Of a DNA stretch of 64,000 nucleotides, positions 47,501-54,531 are shown one piece after another (positions within the stretch are counted from its first letter, which is position 1; each line of letters opens with the position of its first letter). The DNA is taken from positions 150,086 through 214,085 of the forward strand of contig NZ_JAOTID010000008.1 in NCBI RefSeq assembly GCF_026163695.1. The letters run 5' to 3'. The stretch comes from Shumkonia mesophila (GTDB lineage: Bacteria > Pseudomonadota > Alphaproteobacteria > Rhodospirillales > Shumkoniaceae). A program made the translations under genes and the position numbers. A model generated the notes under the pieces. It ran no database searches, was not told the DNA's origin, and was given only the letters and a program-made list of their open reading frames with translations.

Positions 47501-47750
47501 GCTTGCCGGGAATGGCGATGTTGACCAGCGTTTCCTCGGCGCAGAAGCCGAAGCAGCCGACGCGGGCTATCTGGATGTCGACGCCGCGCGCCTCGATGGC
47601 GCTGGCGAAGGCCTGATAGACGTCCTCGGCGCCGTTGCCGATGCCGCAGGTGCCAAGGCCGACGGCGATGCGCGGGCGGGCCGGCTTGAACTTGGCAAGG
47701 CCCTTCTGACGGACCGCGTTGAGGGTTTCCAAATCCTGGATCTTCATCAT
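44580..47750 (-). CDS. hoxF: HoxF-like NADH-binding subunit fused to a GltD/NfnB-like FAD-NAD(P)H domain
   Basis: 1056 residues, nearly twice HoxF. Residues 25-120 are a thioredoxin-like ferredoxin with Cys35, Cys66 and Cys70 only. Residues 130-560 are the NuoF/HoxF module: FMN loop GRGGAGF (199-205), NADH motif NADEGDPGAYMNRNEIE (227-243), and the [4Fe-4S] Cys488/491/494 plus Cys534. Residues 564-1056 are a GltD-type module: iron-sulfur cysteines 564, 569, 577, 581, 620, 624 and 628; FAD motif VAVVGAGPTGLAAAF near 675; NAD(P)H motif VVVVGGGNAAID near 805 with VYRRQRQDMPA; FAD closing motif FAGGDVVTGASNV; and a last CLRC-x5-C at 1041-1050. The frame is open throughout, so the fusion is real in this sequence. 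It sits between hoxE and hoxU. The second nucleotide site may allow NADP use or electron confurcation (inference). Confidence 0.93.
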   Translation of the reverse strand: MMKIQDLETLNAVRQKGLAKFKPARPRIAVGLGTCGIGNGAEDVYQAFASAIEARGVDIQIARVGCFGFCAEETLVNIAIPGKPLVILNRVKARDADAIVADIHAGTVATARALCKIESWDHLTGVVDYGEGFPEIPKWNEIDFYKGQKKIVLRNCGLIDPEDIEEYIAIGGYRALLRTLRNGEPERVIEELKTAKLRGRGGAGFLVATKWDFMRKAGAGEKYVICNADEGDPGAYMNRNEIESDPHSLLEGMIIGAYTMGATDGIVYVRAEYPLAVHRLEKAIAQAHAYGLLGENILGSGFSFHLSLVEGAGAFVCGEETAMIASLEGRAGRPRPRPPYPAEKGLWGKPTNINNVETWFNVPVIVNNGGAWFTQIGTDRSPGTKVFSLVGKVKNTGLVEAPLGTPLKSFVYDMGGGTGTGKNVKALQTGGPSGGCLPVDMFDTPVDYEALAQLGAIMGSGGMVVMDEDNCMVDVARYFIEFTHSESCGKCVPCRVGLDQSLRILNKVTKGQATSADLDMLEDLGPMIRDVSLCGLGQTAPNPVLTTLRYFRDEFEDHIHERKCAAGVCEDLFLSPCENSCPLHMNIPRFIQLYKENRLEDAFESVILDNPLPGSTGRVCQHPCDDRCRRAGIDDAVNMREVHRFIADNAYGTEIETNVMKRLLDRRLPDSGKKVAVVGAGPTGLAAAFYLALLGHKVTVFDENSEPGGMLRFALPEYRLPKAVVAREVNFIKKLGVSFVCNTRIGVDKTPQSLSKEFDSVFLALGTWEASPIDLPGVQCQGVHHALHFLDAIAHAKDVRIGQKVVVVGGGNAAIDSARTAARMGADVTVVYRRQRQDMPAIPEEVDEAYEEGVKFVYLCAPHRIISDGQGGVKAIEVQKTTLGEFGVTGRRRPVPTDEVMRMSCDTIILAIGERVDTVFTGGSQLELKRDGTIKVDRHSSETNLLNVFAGGDVVTGASNVSNAMSHGKRAAEMIDLKLTGEHRFARLFQAFTYGQVPPAEPAAGDRNTSPLLTPLQRKSTFDEVMLGFSPEQVRHEAERCLRCDAKGECVGIAAE

Positions 47751-48283
47751 TTCGTTCCCTTTTGATCGACGCGGTCGATCACCTTGCGCAGCTCACGCTC
47801 GTTCATGCGGCCGAAGATCTCGCGATCGACCTCGACCACCGGCGCCAGCGCGCACTGGCCGAAGCAGGCCACCGTGCGGACCGTGAATTTCTTGTCGGGC
47901 GTGGTCAGCGACAGTTTGTCGGCGCCGCCGTTGGGGTCCTCGCGGATGCCCAGGATGAGCTTGGCGTTGTTCAGCAGATCGCGCGACCCGCGGGTGTGGC
48001 AGGCCGTGCCGCGGCAGATGCACACCGTGTGGTCGCCCTGGGGGTCCAGGTTGAAGAAGGAATAGAAGGTCGCCACGCTGTAGATGCGCGACAGCGGCTC
48101 CCCGGTCTTGCGGGCCACCCACCGGAGCGCGTCGGCCGACAGGTATTTGTGCCGGTTGCGCTCCTGCACCCGTTCGAGAATGCTGAGGATTCCGCCGGGT
48201 TTCCCAGCGTATTCGGCAATGACCCCGTCGATGAAAGCCTGGTCTTCGACTTCGGTCTGCGGTCTTTCCTTGACATCCAGCAT
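47747..48283 (-). CDS. hoxE: Hydrogenase diaphorase subunit HoxE (NuoE-like)
   Basis: 178 residues. The NuoE fold is recognisable (ILSILERVQERNRHKYLSAD, IYSVATFYSFFNLDP), and the [2Fe-2S] ligands are Cys90, Cys95, Cys140 and Cys144 (CRGTAC, CFGQC). HoxE transfers electrons between HoxF and acceptors, including ferredoxin in some enzymes. It is the first gene of the minus-strand hydrogenase operon; its stop overlaps the start of the HoxF fusion by four bases. Confidence 0.94.
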   Translation of the reverse strand: MLDVKERPQTEVEDQAFIDGVIAEYAGKPGGILSILERVQERNRHKYLSADALRWVARKTGEPLSRIYSVATFYSFFNLDPQGDHTVCICRGTACHTRGSRDLLNNAKLILGIREDPNGGADKLSLTTPDKKFTVRTVACFGQCALAPVVEVDREIFGRMNERELRKVIDRVDQKGTK

Positions 48284-48882
48284 AATCGGCTCCGGTTACG
48301 CGAACTGTTGGCCGCCCCAGGGGCGGGAGAAACGGGCGCCGCCACGACGAAACATTGTTGCGCGGCAACCCGGATACCAAGGCTCCGGGCGCCAAACGCG
48401 CCCGTCATGGACCATCCCCTCGCGGGAAGCGGCACCGCGGCGATGTCGTGCAGGCACAAAGGCACATTCTCCGGAAGCGGTCCCGGAAAACGCATCGGAC
48501 TTCCCGGCGGCCGAACCGGCCGCATCACTCCCAGTACGGCTGGAGATGCGAATCATTATTAAGTTATTGATCTCCAAGCCTTTTTATGACGCGATTATTC
48601 CTGGCAAATGTCCCTCGGTCCACGGAAAAACGATATTCCCACAAAAAATTGATGGTTAATTTCACGATGCGGGAGGGCAACGTAATGTCCTTTCCCGACG
48701 CTGCCGCCGCACTCTTTCGACCGCGCAATAAAATTTCAAAATAGCCGAAAACGGTCCCCGATTCGCCGGCCCGTTCCCTTCCCCGCGCCCCGGAAGGAGG
48801 GCAGGTCCCGTCTTGCCAGCCGCCGGGAAACGGCCTACATGGCAGGGACCGGCCACCACTGCCGGGGGAGGGGAGACACGTC
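48284..48882. promoter_or_regulatory. 599-base divergent region upstream of hox
   Basis: It separates hoxE from the LysE-type gene. A strongly AT-rich block lies at 48550-48665 and a shorter one at 48720-48745, probably holding the hox promoter. TTGAT half-sites at about 48567 and 48648 faintly resemble FNR/Anr half-sites but lack the second half. Open frames here have no family features and I do not call them. No repeat or RNA gene was recognised. Confidence 0.45.
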
Positions 48883-49515
48883 ATGATTTCCGGCCACGAC
48901 CTGATGATCTTCCTGGGCGCCAGCATCCTGCTCAACCTGTCGCCCGGCCCCGACACCCTCTACGTGCTGACCCGCACGCTGGCCCAGGGGCGCCGCATCG
49001 GCTTCCTGTCGTCCTTCGGCGTCTGCACAGGGGCGCTGGTGCACGTCGCCGCCGCCGCGTTGGGCCTTTCCGTGGTGCTGGCCACTTCGGCCGTCGCCTT
49101 TACCGTGGTGAAGGTGGCGGGCGCCGCCTACCTGGTCTACCTCGGCGCTCGCATGCTGCTGTCCAGGGACGGCATCGCCGTTGAGGCCGGCCGCCCGGTC
49201 GCCCCGGCCAGCGGCTGGAAAGTGTTCCGCCAAGGCATCCTGATCGACGTGCTCAACCCCAAGGCAGCACTGTTCTTCATGGCCTTCCTGCCGCAGTTCG
49301 TGGTTCCCGGCACCGGGCACGCCACGGCGCAGTTCTTCGCGCTCGGCCTCATCGTCATCGCCATCGCCCTGGTGTGGGAGGGCATCCTGGTGCTGTTCGC
49401 CACCCTGCTGAGCGCGAGGCTGCGCGCCAACCAGGCAGTGTCGCGCTGGCTGAACCGCACCCTGGGCGGCGTCTTCGTCGCCCTCGGCATCCGCCTGGCG
49501 CTCGAGCGGAATTGA
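48883..49515 (+). CDS. LysE/RhtB-family amino-acid exporter
   Basis: 210 residues with six membrane helices. The N-terminal signature FLGASILLNLSPGPDTLYVL contains the family's NxxPGPxxL motif. LVYLGARMLLSRDGIAVEAG and QGILIDVLNPKAALFFMAFL match the central conserved regions. It exports amino acids or their analogues across the inner membrane; the specific substrate is unknown. The ATG follows GGGGAGGGGAGA. The next gene starts five bases downstream. Confidence 0.92.
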   Translation: MISGHDLMIFLGASILLNLSPGPDTLYVLTRTLAQGRRIGFLSSFGVCTGALVHVAAAALGLSVVLATSAVAFTVVKVAGAAYLVYLGARMLLSRDGIAVEAGRPVAPASGWKVFRQGILIDVLNPKAALFFMAFLPQFVVPGTGHATAQFFALGLIVIAIALVWEGILVLFATLLSARLRANQAVSRWLNRTLGGVFVALGIRLALERN

Positions 49516-49519
49516 GACG

Positions 49520-50209
49520 ATGGCCGAGCGGCCCGCCGCTTCGCCCGTCCATCCGGGCGCGCCCGTCGCCGGCCCGTCGGTGGCCGAGCCGATCCTGCTG
49601 CTGGGGCTGGGGGCGGTGGCGCTCGTCCTTTCGGGAATCGGCCCCCACGATCGTCTGACCTGGATTCTCGAGGTGGCGCCCGTCCTCGTCGCGGCGCCGC
49701 TGCTCATCGCCACCTTTCGCGGCTTCCGGCTGACGCCCCTGCTCTATCGCCTGATCCTGCTCCACGCGCTTATTCTGATGCTCGGCGGCCACTACACCTA
49801 TGCCGAGGTGCCGCTGGGCTTCTGGGTCCAGGACCTGTTCGACCTTGGCCGCAACCACTACGACCGGCTGGGCCATCTGGCCCAGGGCTTCATCCCGGCC
49901 ATCCTGGCGCGCGAGATCCTGCTGCGCCGCACGCCGCTGACACCCGGGCGTTGGCTGTTCGTCCTCGTCACCTCGGTGTGCCTGGCGTTCTCGGCGACCT
50001 ATGAGCTCATAGAGTGGGGCGCCGCGGTGGCGCTCGGCCAGTCGGCCGACGCCTTCCTGGGCACCCAGGGCGATCCCTGGGACACCCAGTGGGACATGTT
50101 CATCGCCCTGATCGGCGCCGTGACGGCGCAGGCCACATTGGCCGGCCTGCACGACCGCCAGCTCGCCCGCCTCAACAAATTTCCGAAAATTTCGGTGACA
50201 GTGCACTAA
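49520..50209 (+). CDS. YjdF-like (DUF2238) membrane protein
   Basis: 229 residues, about six membrane helices. The conserved segments GGHYTYAEVPLGFWVQDLF, RNHYDRLGHLAQGFIPAILA, SATYELIEWGAAVALG and DPWDTQWDMFIALIGA identify the YjdF/DUF2238 family of unknown function. The last seven residues (KISVTVH) and the stop are encoded by the left arm of a 26-bp inverted repeat at 50189-50278, so the natural C-terminus was probably replaced. It is in one unit with the LysE gene. Confidence 0.85.
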   Translation: MAERPAASPVHPGAPVAGPSVAEPILLLGLGAVALVLSGIGPHDRLTWILEVAPVLVAAPLLIATFRGFRLTPLLYRLILLHALILMLGGHYTYAEVPLGFWVQDLFDLGRNHYDRLGHLAQGFIPAILAREILLRRTPLTPGRWLFVLVTSVCLAFSATYELIEWGAAVALGQSADAFLGTQGDPWDTQWDMFIALIGAVTAQATLAGLHDRQLARLNKFPKISVTVH

Positions 50210-50278
50210 ATTCGCGGCAACACCTGCTCCCCCCTGAAACGGGAAATGCCGTCGAATTTAGTGCACTGTCACCGAAAT
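50189..50278. repeat. 26-bp perfect inverted repeat with 38-base loop, REP/RAYT-like
   Basis: Left arm 50189-50214 (ATTTCGGTGACAGTGC, then ACTAAATTCG) and right arm 50253-50278 are exact reverse complements. The loop contains GCAACACC and CCCCTG sequence. It lies between the convergent YjdF-like and purC genes and overlaps the former. The arms share ATTT-GG-GACA-ACT-AATT with the palindrome at 36344-36399. It is probably a non-autonomous mobile palindrome and may serve as a bidirectional terminator. Confidence 0.78.
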
Positions 50279-50288
50279 AAGACCGCCC

Positions 50289-51272
50289 TCAGAAGTACTG
50301 CGGGAAGGCCTTTTTCAGGTTGGCCTCGACGCGGGCGCGTACCGGCTTGTCCAGCGGCTGGCGCTCGAACTTCTGGCCCGTCACCGTTTCATAAAGCCGG
50401 ATGTACTTGTCGCTGAACTCGACGATGGTGTCGGCCGGGATCTCGGGGATGGGGTCTTTGTAGGGATCGCAGCGCGCCGCGATCCACAGGCGCAGGAATT
50501 CCTTGTCGAGCGACTCGGGCTCCTGGCCGGCGGCGAGACGCTCCTTGTAGGTCTCCATCCGCCAGTAGCGGCTGGAATCCGGCGTGTGCACCTCGTCGGC
50601 CAGCGTGATGACGCCTTTGTCATCCACCCCGAACTCATACTTGGTGTCGACCAGGATGAGGCCGTTCTTGGCGGCGATCTCGCGTCCCCTCGCGAAGAGG
50701 GCCAGGCTGACTTCGGCCAACTCGTCCCACTGGGCCTGGGTCAGCAGGCCCTGGGCGACGATCTCGGCGGCCGTAATCGGCTTGTCGTGCGCCCCGTCCA
50801 TGCCCTTGGTGGTGGGGGTGAGCAGGGTTTTCGGCAGCTTCTGGTTCTTGGCCATGCCGTCGGGCAGCGTATGCCCGTAAACCACCCGTTCGCCCTTGTT
50901 GTACATGGTCCAGATGGCAGTGTCGGTGGCCCCGGTCAGGTAGTCCCGCACCACCATTTCGACCGGCAGCATGGAAAGCCGGCGCCCGACCACGACGTTG
51001 GGATCGGGATAGTCGACGACATGGTTGGGGCAGATGTCGGCGGTCTTTTCGAACCAGAAGCGGGCCGTCTGATTGAGCACCTGGCCCTTGTAGGGCACGG
51101 CGGCCAGCACGGTGTCGAAGGCCGACTGGCGGTCGGTGGCAATCATGATGCGCCGGCCGTCCGGCAGATCGTACGATTCGCGCACCTTGCCGCGCGTGAA
51201 ACTGGGCAGTTGCGGGAAAAAGGCCTCGGTCAGGCGGGCGTCGAGAAGCTTCTGGATGTCGGGTGCGGTCAT
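50289..51272 (-). CDS. purC: Phosphoribosylaminoimidazole-succinocarboxamide synthase (PurC)
   Basis: 327 residues from the ATG at 51272. It ligates aspartate to CAIR with ATP in purine synthesis. Motifs: [20 protein letters not shown] (ATP site), [60 protein letters not shown] and [12 protein letters not shown]. The long (over 300 residue) form resembles the yeast-type or single-domain PurC of some Alphaproteobacteria rather than the 240-residue bacterial type. It is transcribed alone. Confidence 0.96.
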   Translation of the reverse strand: MTAPDIQKLLDARLTEAFFPQLPSFTRGKVRESYDLPDGRRIMIATDRQSAFDTVLAAVPYKGQVLNQTARFWFEKTADICPNHVVDYPDPNVVVGRRLSMLPVEMVVRDYLTGATDTAIWTMYNKGERVVYGHTLPDGMAKNQKLPKTLLTPTTKGMDGAHDKPITAAEIVAQGLLTQAQWDELAEVSLALFARGREIAAKNGLILVDTKYEFGVDDKGVITLADEVHTPDSSRYWRMETYKERLAAGQEPESLDKEFLRLWIAARCDPYKDPIPEIPADTIVEFSDKYIRLYETVTGQKFERQPLDKPVRARVEANLKKAFPQYF

Positions 51273-51597
51273 CGGATCTTCCACTGTCGTCCAAGGGGCT
51301 TTGCCACGAAGGCGCGGAGTATAGGCAGGCCAGCCGGAAAATTCAGCCGAAATCGCGAAATTATCCACATCCTGTGGATCTTTCCCCTCTTGGATACCAG
51401 GGATTCCGCGGCTTAGAGTTGCCCCTCTTGATTTCGCCTCGGGAAAGGAGTTCTATCCGCGCCTTGCGGGCCCCGGCCGGATCAGAAAGACGGCTAGCCG
51501 CGAAGGTCGTGAGTGGGGGAAAGCGCCGTGAAGGCGCCGGGCCTGATCGCCGGAGAATCGCGGTCTCTCGCCCGAAAAATCGCTCTTAGAGGACTGT
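51273..51597. other. 325-base region upstream of purC and a small ORF
   Basis: It holds the purC promoter on one side and the leader of the 34-residue ORF on the other. ATCCACATCCTGTGGATC at about 51363-51380 is a dyad near TTATCCACA, resembling a DnaA-box-like TTATCCACA at 51360-51368 on the plus strand. A single box does not make an origin. No gene is seen. Confidence 0.4.
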
Positions 51598-51702
51598 ATG
51601 GAATCAAAGAAATCCATTGTGCGGTCGGCGTATGCGCTTCGCATCGCGGCCTTCGTTACGCTGTGGATTATGGTGTACGGCTGGGTTTCCCTGGCCCCCT
51701 GA
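51598..51702 (+). CDS. Small single-helix membrane peptide (34 residues)
   Basis: ATG at 51598 to TGA at 51700-51702, with AGAGGA just upstream. The peptide has a basic N-terminus (MESKKSIVRSAYALR) and one clear membrane segment (IAAFVTLWIMVYGWVSLA). It ends after Ala-Pro. It is followed by a terminator-like hairpin at 51737-51779. I know no family. The pattern of ribosome-binding site, N-terminal charges and terminator makes it plausible, but the coding status is unproven. Confidence 0.5.
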   Translation: MESKKSIVRSAYALRIAAFVTLWIMVYGWVSLAP

Positions 51703-51736
51703 CATCCCATCTGAACTTCGAAAATCTTGCGTAACG

Positions 51737-51779
51737 CGCCATCCCTCCCGTCCCTTTGGGGGCGGGAGCGGGGCGTTTT
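51737..51779 (+). terminator. Terminator-like hairpin after the small ORF
   Basis: CTCCCG (51745-51750) pairs with CGGGAG (51763-51768) and CGCC (51737-51740) with GGCG (51772-51775), followed by TTTTC. The bulges make the stem imperfect. Confidence 0.6.
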
Positions 51780-51824
51780 CGGCGGATCCGACCCGGGATA
51801 CCATGAAGGGCCGATGGACGCCGC

Positions 51825-52166
51825 CTAGTCGACGATGTGGTAGACCGGCGCCTTCTCCATGGCCCACTTGCCGGATTGGCGGTCGTAGCGCGACAGCGTG
51901 AAGCAGTGCCAGTCGGCGTCGTCCAGCTTCGGGTGGTCGGCCCGGTAGCAATACCCCGGCCACCGCGTTTCCTGCCGGAACATCGTGTGCTGCGTCACGC
52001 ACTCCGAGGCCAGGACCCGGTGGTGCAGTTCCCACGCCCGCCGGAACTGATGAAGGTCTTCGGCCCCGAGATGACTGAGGTCCTCCTTCAGCATGCCCAG
52101 CAGCTCCAGGCCGCGCATCAGCATCGGCTCGTTGGTGGTGTAGTGCGAGCTGATGCCGCCGACGTA
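51825..52166 (-). pseudogene. Truncated copy of the aprA 3' end
   Basis: The last 113 codons plus stop of an adenylylsulfate reductase alpha gene. I count 24 mismatches and no gaps against 55980-56318 (93% over 339 nt), and the frame is intact. It ends in the same HIVD with a TAG instead of TGA. The homology stops sharply at 52166 on the N-terminal side, where the rest of aprA is missing, so it is a fragment without FAD domain. It has the same orientation as the full gene. It may be the trace of an insertion or duplication event. Confidence 0.9.
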
Positions 52167-52247
52167 CCCGCGTCGACCCGAGTCTGGCTCAGAAGTTATG
52201 ATGCCACCCAGCCGCGATAAATCCGCATTGACGGCTCATCCGGACGG

Positions 52248-52276
52248 TTGACCTATCCGACGGCTCTTGGTATGAC
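52248..52276 (+). promoter_or_regulatory. Promoter of the metal-type ABC cassette
   Basis: TTGACC (52248-52253), 17 bases, TATGAC (52271-52276). The start codon is 77 bases on. A CCCCCG...CGGGGG hairpin (52315-52333) lies in the leader, between the promoter and the start; it has no riboswitch features that I recognise. Confidence 0.6.
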
Positions 52277-52352
52277 GAGCCGGTAATACGAATCTAAAAA
52301 TAATCATACGATATCCCCCGCCCGTTTCGGGGGCCGTCGAGCGGAGGAAACC

Positions 52353-53462
52353 ATGTCCTGTCCGGTACGGCTGGCTGTCGTTGCGGCTTTCGCCCTTCTG
52401 TCCGTTCAATCCCCGGCATCGGCCCGTGACATCGTCGATTCCACCGGCCGTACGGTCGCTGTCCCCGACGAGGTGTCGCGCGTCATCTGTTCCGGAGCCG
52501 GCTCCCTGCGCCTGCTCACCTACCTCGGGGCGCAGGACAAGGTAGTCGCCGTTGATGACATGGAAACCCGTCGCCAGCAGTTCGACGCCCGTCCCTACGC
52601 AATGGCCAACCCGCAGTTCAAGTCGCTGCCCGTGTTCGGTGAATTCCGCGGCTTCGACCGGCCGGAACAGATCCTTGCCCTCGATCCGCAACCGGAGGTC
52701 ATCCTGAAGGCGACCGTCACCGGCACCGGGATCGACCCCGTCGACCTTGAGAAAAAAACTGGAATCCCGGTCATCACGATCGATTTCGGCGACCTTGGGA
52801 AGCGGCGGGACCGACTTTACGCGGCGTTGCGCATCATGGCTCAGGTGGTCGACCGCAAGGCGCGGGCGGACGAGGTGATTTCATTCCTCGACCAGCGGAT
52901 TGCCGATCTCAAGCAGCGTTCCGATATCGGCGCTGGTGGAGGTTCCCCGACCGTTTACATCGGCGGCGTCGCCTACAAGGGGCCGCATGGCTTCCAGGCC
53001 ACCGAACCAACCTATCCCCCGTTCGACTTCGTCGGTTTGCGCAACGTCGCCAACAGCGGCGGCGGCATGGCCAAGGATCTGGCACATACCGACGTCGCCA
53101 AGGAAATGATCGTCAAATGGAACCCCGAATTCCTGTTCCTGGACCTCGCCACGCTGCAATTGGGCGACATCGGAGGCGGGTTGTCCGAACTCAGGACAGA
53201 TCCCTCGTACCGTTCCCTGACGGCGGTCAAGGAGGGTCGCGTCTATGGACTGCTGCCCTATAACTGGTATTCGCAGAATTTCGGGTCGATCCTCGCCAAC
53301 GCCTATTTCATCGGCAAGCTGGTTTGGCCTCAGGGCTTCCAGGACATCGTCCCCGCCTCCGAGGCCGACGCAATTTACACCTTCCTCGTCGGCAAGCCGG
53401 CCTTCAAGGCAATGAACGCCTCCTTCCGGAATCTGGCTTACACTCCAGTTCCCCTGCAATGA
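52353..53462 (+). CDS. ABC transporter substrate-binding protein (BtuF/FecB-like)
   Basis: 369 residues with a Sec signal (LAVVAAFALLSVQSPASA). The mature start RDIVDSTGRTVAVPDEVSRV is typical of class III binding proteins for iron-siderophores, cobalamin, haem or chelated metals. GTGIDPVDLEKKTGIPVITI and TYPPFDFVGLRNVANSGGGM are in the two lobes. It is an odd member, since WNPEFLFLDLATLQLGDIGG is not cobalamin-specific. No TonB receptor gene is nearby. It is first in the cassette with permease, ATPase and an FmdE protein; the substrate is probably a metal or metallophore (inference). Confidence 0.9.
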   Translation: MSCPVRLAVVAAFALLSVQSPASARDIVDSTGRTVAVPDEVSRVICSGAGSLRLLTYLGAQDKVVAVDDMETRRQQFDARPYAMANPQFKSLPVFGEFRGFDRPEQILALDPQPEVILKATVTGTGIDPVDLEKKTGIPVITIDFGDLGKRRDRLYAALRIMAQVVDRKARADEVISFLDQRIADLKQRSDIGAGGGSPTVYIGGVAYKGPHGFQATEPTYPPFDFVGLRNVANSGGGMAKDLAHTDVAKEMIVKWNPEFLFLDLATLQLGDIGGGLSELRTDPSYRSLTAVKEGRVYGLLPYNWYSQNFGSILANAYFIGKLVWPQGFQDIVPASEADAIYTFLVGKPAFKAMNASFRNLAYTPVPLQ

Positions 53463-53463
53463 A

Positions 53464-54531
53464 ATGAACGTCGCGAACGGACAGATCCCGGCCGACTACG
53501 CGGCCTACATTCGCAGCAAGATGGTCTTCATGGTCGCTCTTTCGGCTGGGCTCGTCGCCGCCATCATCCTGTCGATCGCGCTGGGAGCCGCCAACCTGCC
53601 GGTCGGCGCCGTGGCGAAAAGCCTGCTCGGCATGGAGGTGCCGCGCAAGATCGACATCATCGTCTGGAACATCCGCCTGCCGCAATCGCTGGCGGCCATC
53701 GCCGCCGGCATCGGACTGGCCGTCGCCGGTGCGTCCATGCAGTCGATCCTGCGCAACCCTCTGGGTTCCCCCTTCACGCTGGGCATGTCGCACGCGGCGG
53801 CTTTCGGGGCCGCGCTCAGCATCACCCTCTTCGGGTCTGGGAAGATGACGTCGACCACGGTCGGCGCGGTCGCCATCACCAACCCCTATCTGACCACCGC
53901 TTCGGCCTTCGCCTTTTGCCTGCTGGCGGCGATGGTCATCGTCGCCGTGTCGCGCCTGCGCGGGGCCTCCCCGGAAGTCATGGTCCTGACCGGCGTCGCC
54001 CTTGGCGCCCTGTTCACGGCGGGCACCATGTTCCTGCAATATTTTGCCGACGACACCCAGTTGGCCGCGATGGTGTTCTGGACCTTCGGCGACACCGCCC
54101 GCGCCTCGTGGTCGGAGGTCGGCCTGCTGGCGGCAGTGGCGACGGCCGCCACCGTGTTCTTCCTCGCCAACGCATGGAATTACAACGCCATCGATGCCGG
54201 CGATGAAACGGCCAAGAGCCTCGGCGTGCGGGTCGAACGGGTCCGCATGGCCGGTATGCTGGTGGCATCGGTCGTCACCGCCACCGTCATCTCGTTTCTT
54301 GGCATCATCGGCTTCGTCGGCCTCGTGGTGCCGCATCTGGTGCGGCGCGTGATCGGTTCGGACCATCGCTATCTCCTGCCGGCGACGGTGGCCGGCGGAG
54401 CGCTGCTGATGGTCGCCGCCGATACCGTGGCCCGTCTCCTCCTGGCCCCCCACGTCCTGCCGGTGTCCGTGTTGACCGCCTTTCTGGGGGCGCCGGTGTT
54501 CTTGTGGCTGATCATCGGAGGCCGCCGGTGA
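53464..54531 (+). CDS. FecCD/BtuC-type ABC permease
   Basis: 355 residues with about ten membrane helices. Conserved parts: RLPQSLAAIAAGIGLAVAGA followed by SMQSILRNPLGSPFTLGMSH, LTGVALGALFTAGTMFLQYF, and GIIGFVGLVVPHLVRRVIGS near the C-terminus, the FecCD coupling-helix region. It begins one base after the binding protein gene and its stop overlaps the ATPase start. It forms the channel of the importer. Confidence 0.93.
   Translation: MNVANGQIPADYAAYIRSKMVFMVALSAGLVAAIILSIALGAANLPVGAVAKSLLGMEVPRKIDIIVWNIRLPQSLAAIAAGIGLAVAGASMQSILRNPLGSPFTLGMSHAAAFGAALSITLFGSGKMTSTTVGAVAITNPYLTTASAFAFCLLAAMVIVAVSRLRGASPEVMVLTGVALGALFTAGTMFLQYFADDTQLAAMVFWTFGDTARASWSEVGLLAAVATAATVFFLANAWNYNAIDAGDETAKSLGVRVERVRMAGMLVASVVTATVISFLGIIGFVGLVVPHLVRRVIGSDHRYLLPATVAGGALLMVAADTVARLLLAPHVLPVSVLTAFLGAPVFLWLIIGGRR

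Noticed and set aside
45366..47765. Long open frame antisense to the HoxF fusion gene (about 800 codons), and a similar one at 6132-8504
   Set aside because: They arise from high GC at third codon positions of the real genes; their translations are rich in Gly/Ala/Asp/Arg and show no domain motifs.
48550..48665. FNR box ahead of hoxE
   Set aside because: Only TTGAT half-sites are present; the ATCAA half is missing at the right distance.
51360..51380. TTATCCACA as a DnaA box and possible replication origin
   Set aside because: Only one clear box, no dnaA, gidA or hemE neighbours and no AT-rich unwinding region.
51825..52124. The aprA fragment as a functional small gene
   Set aside because: It lacks the FAD and catalytic parts, has no ribosome-binding site of its own that I can see, and is explained by duplication of the aprA end.
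52277..52352. Riboswitch (cobalamin or molybdenum cofactor) ahead of the ABC cassette
   Set aside because: The leader is only about 75 bases and lacks the conserved boxes of these riboswitches; only a simple hairpin is visible.
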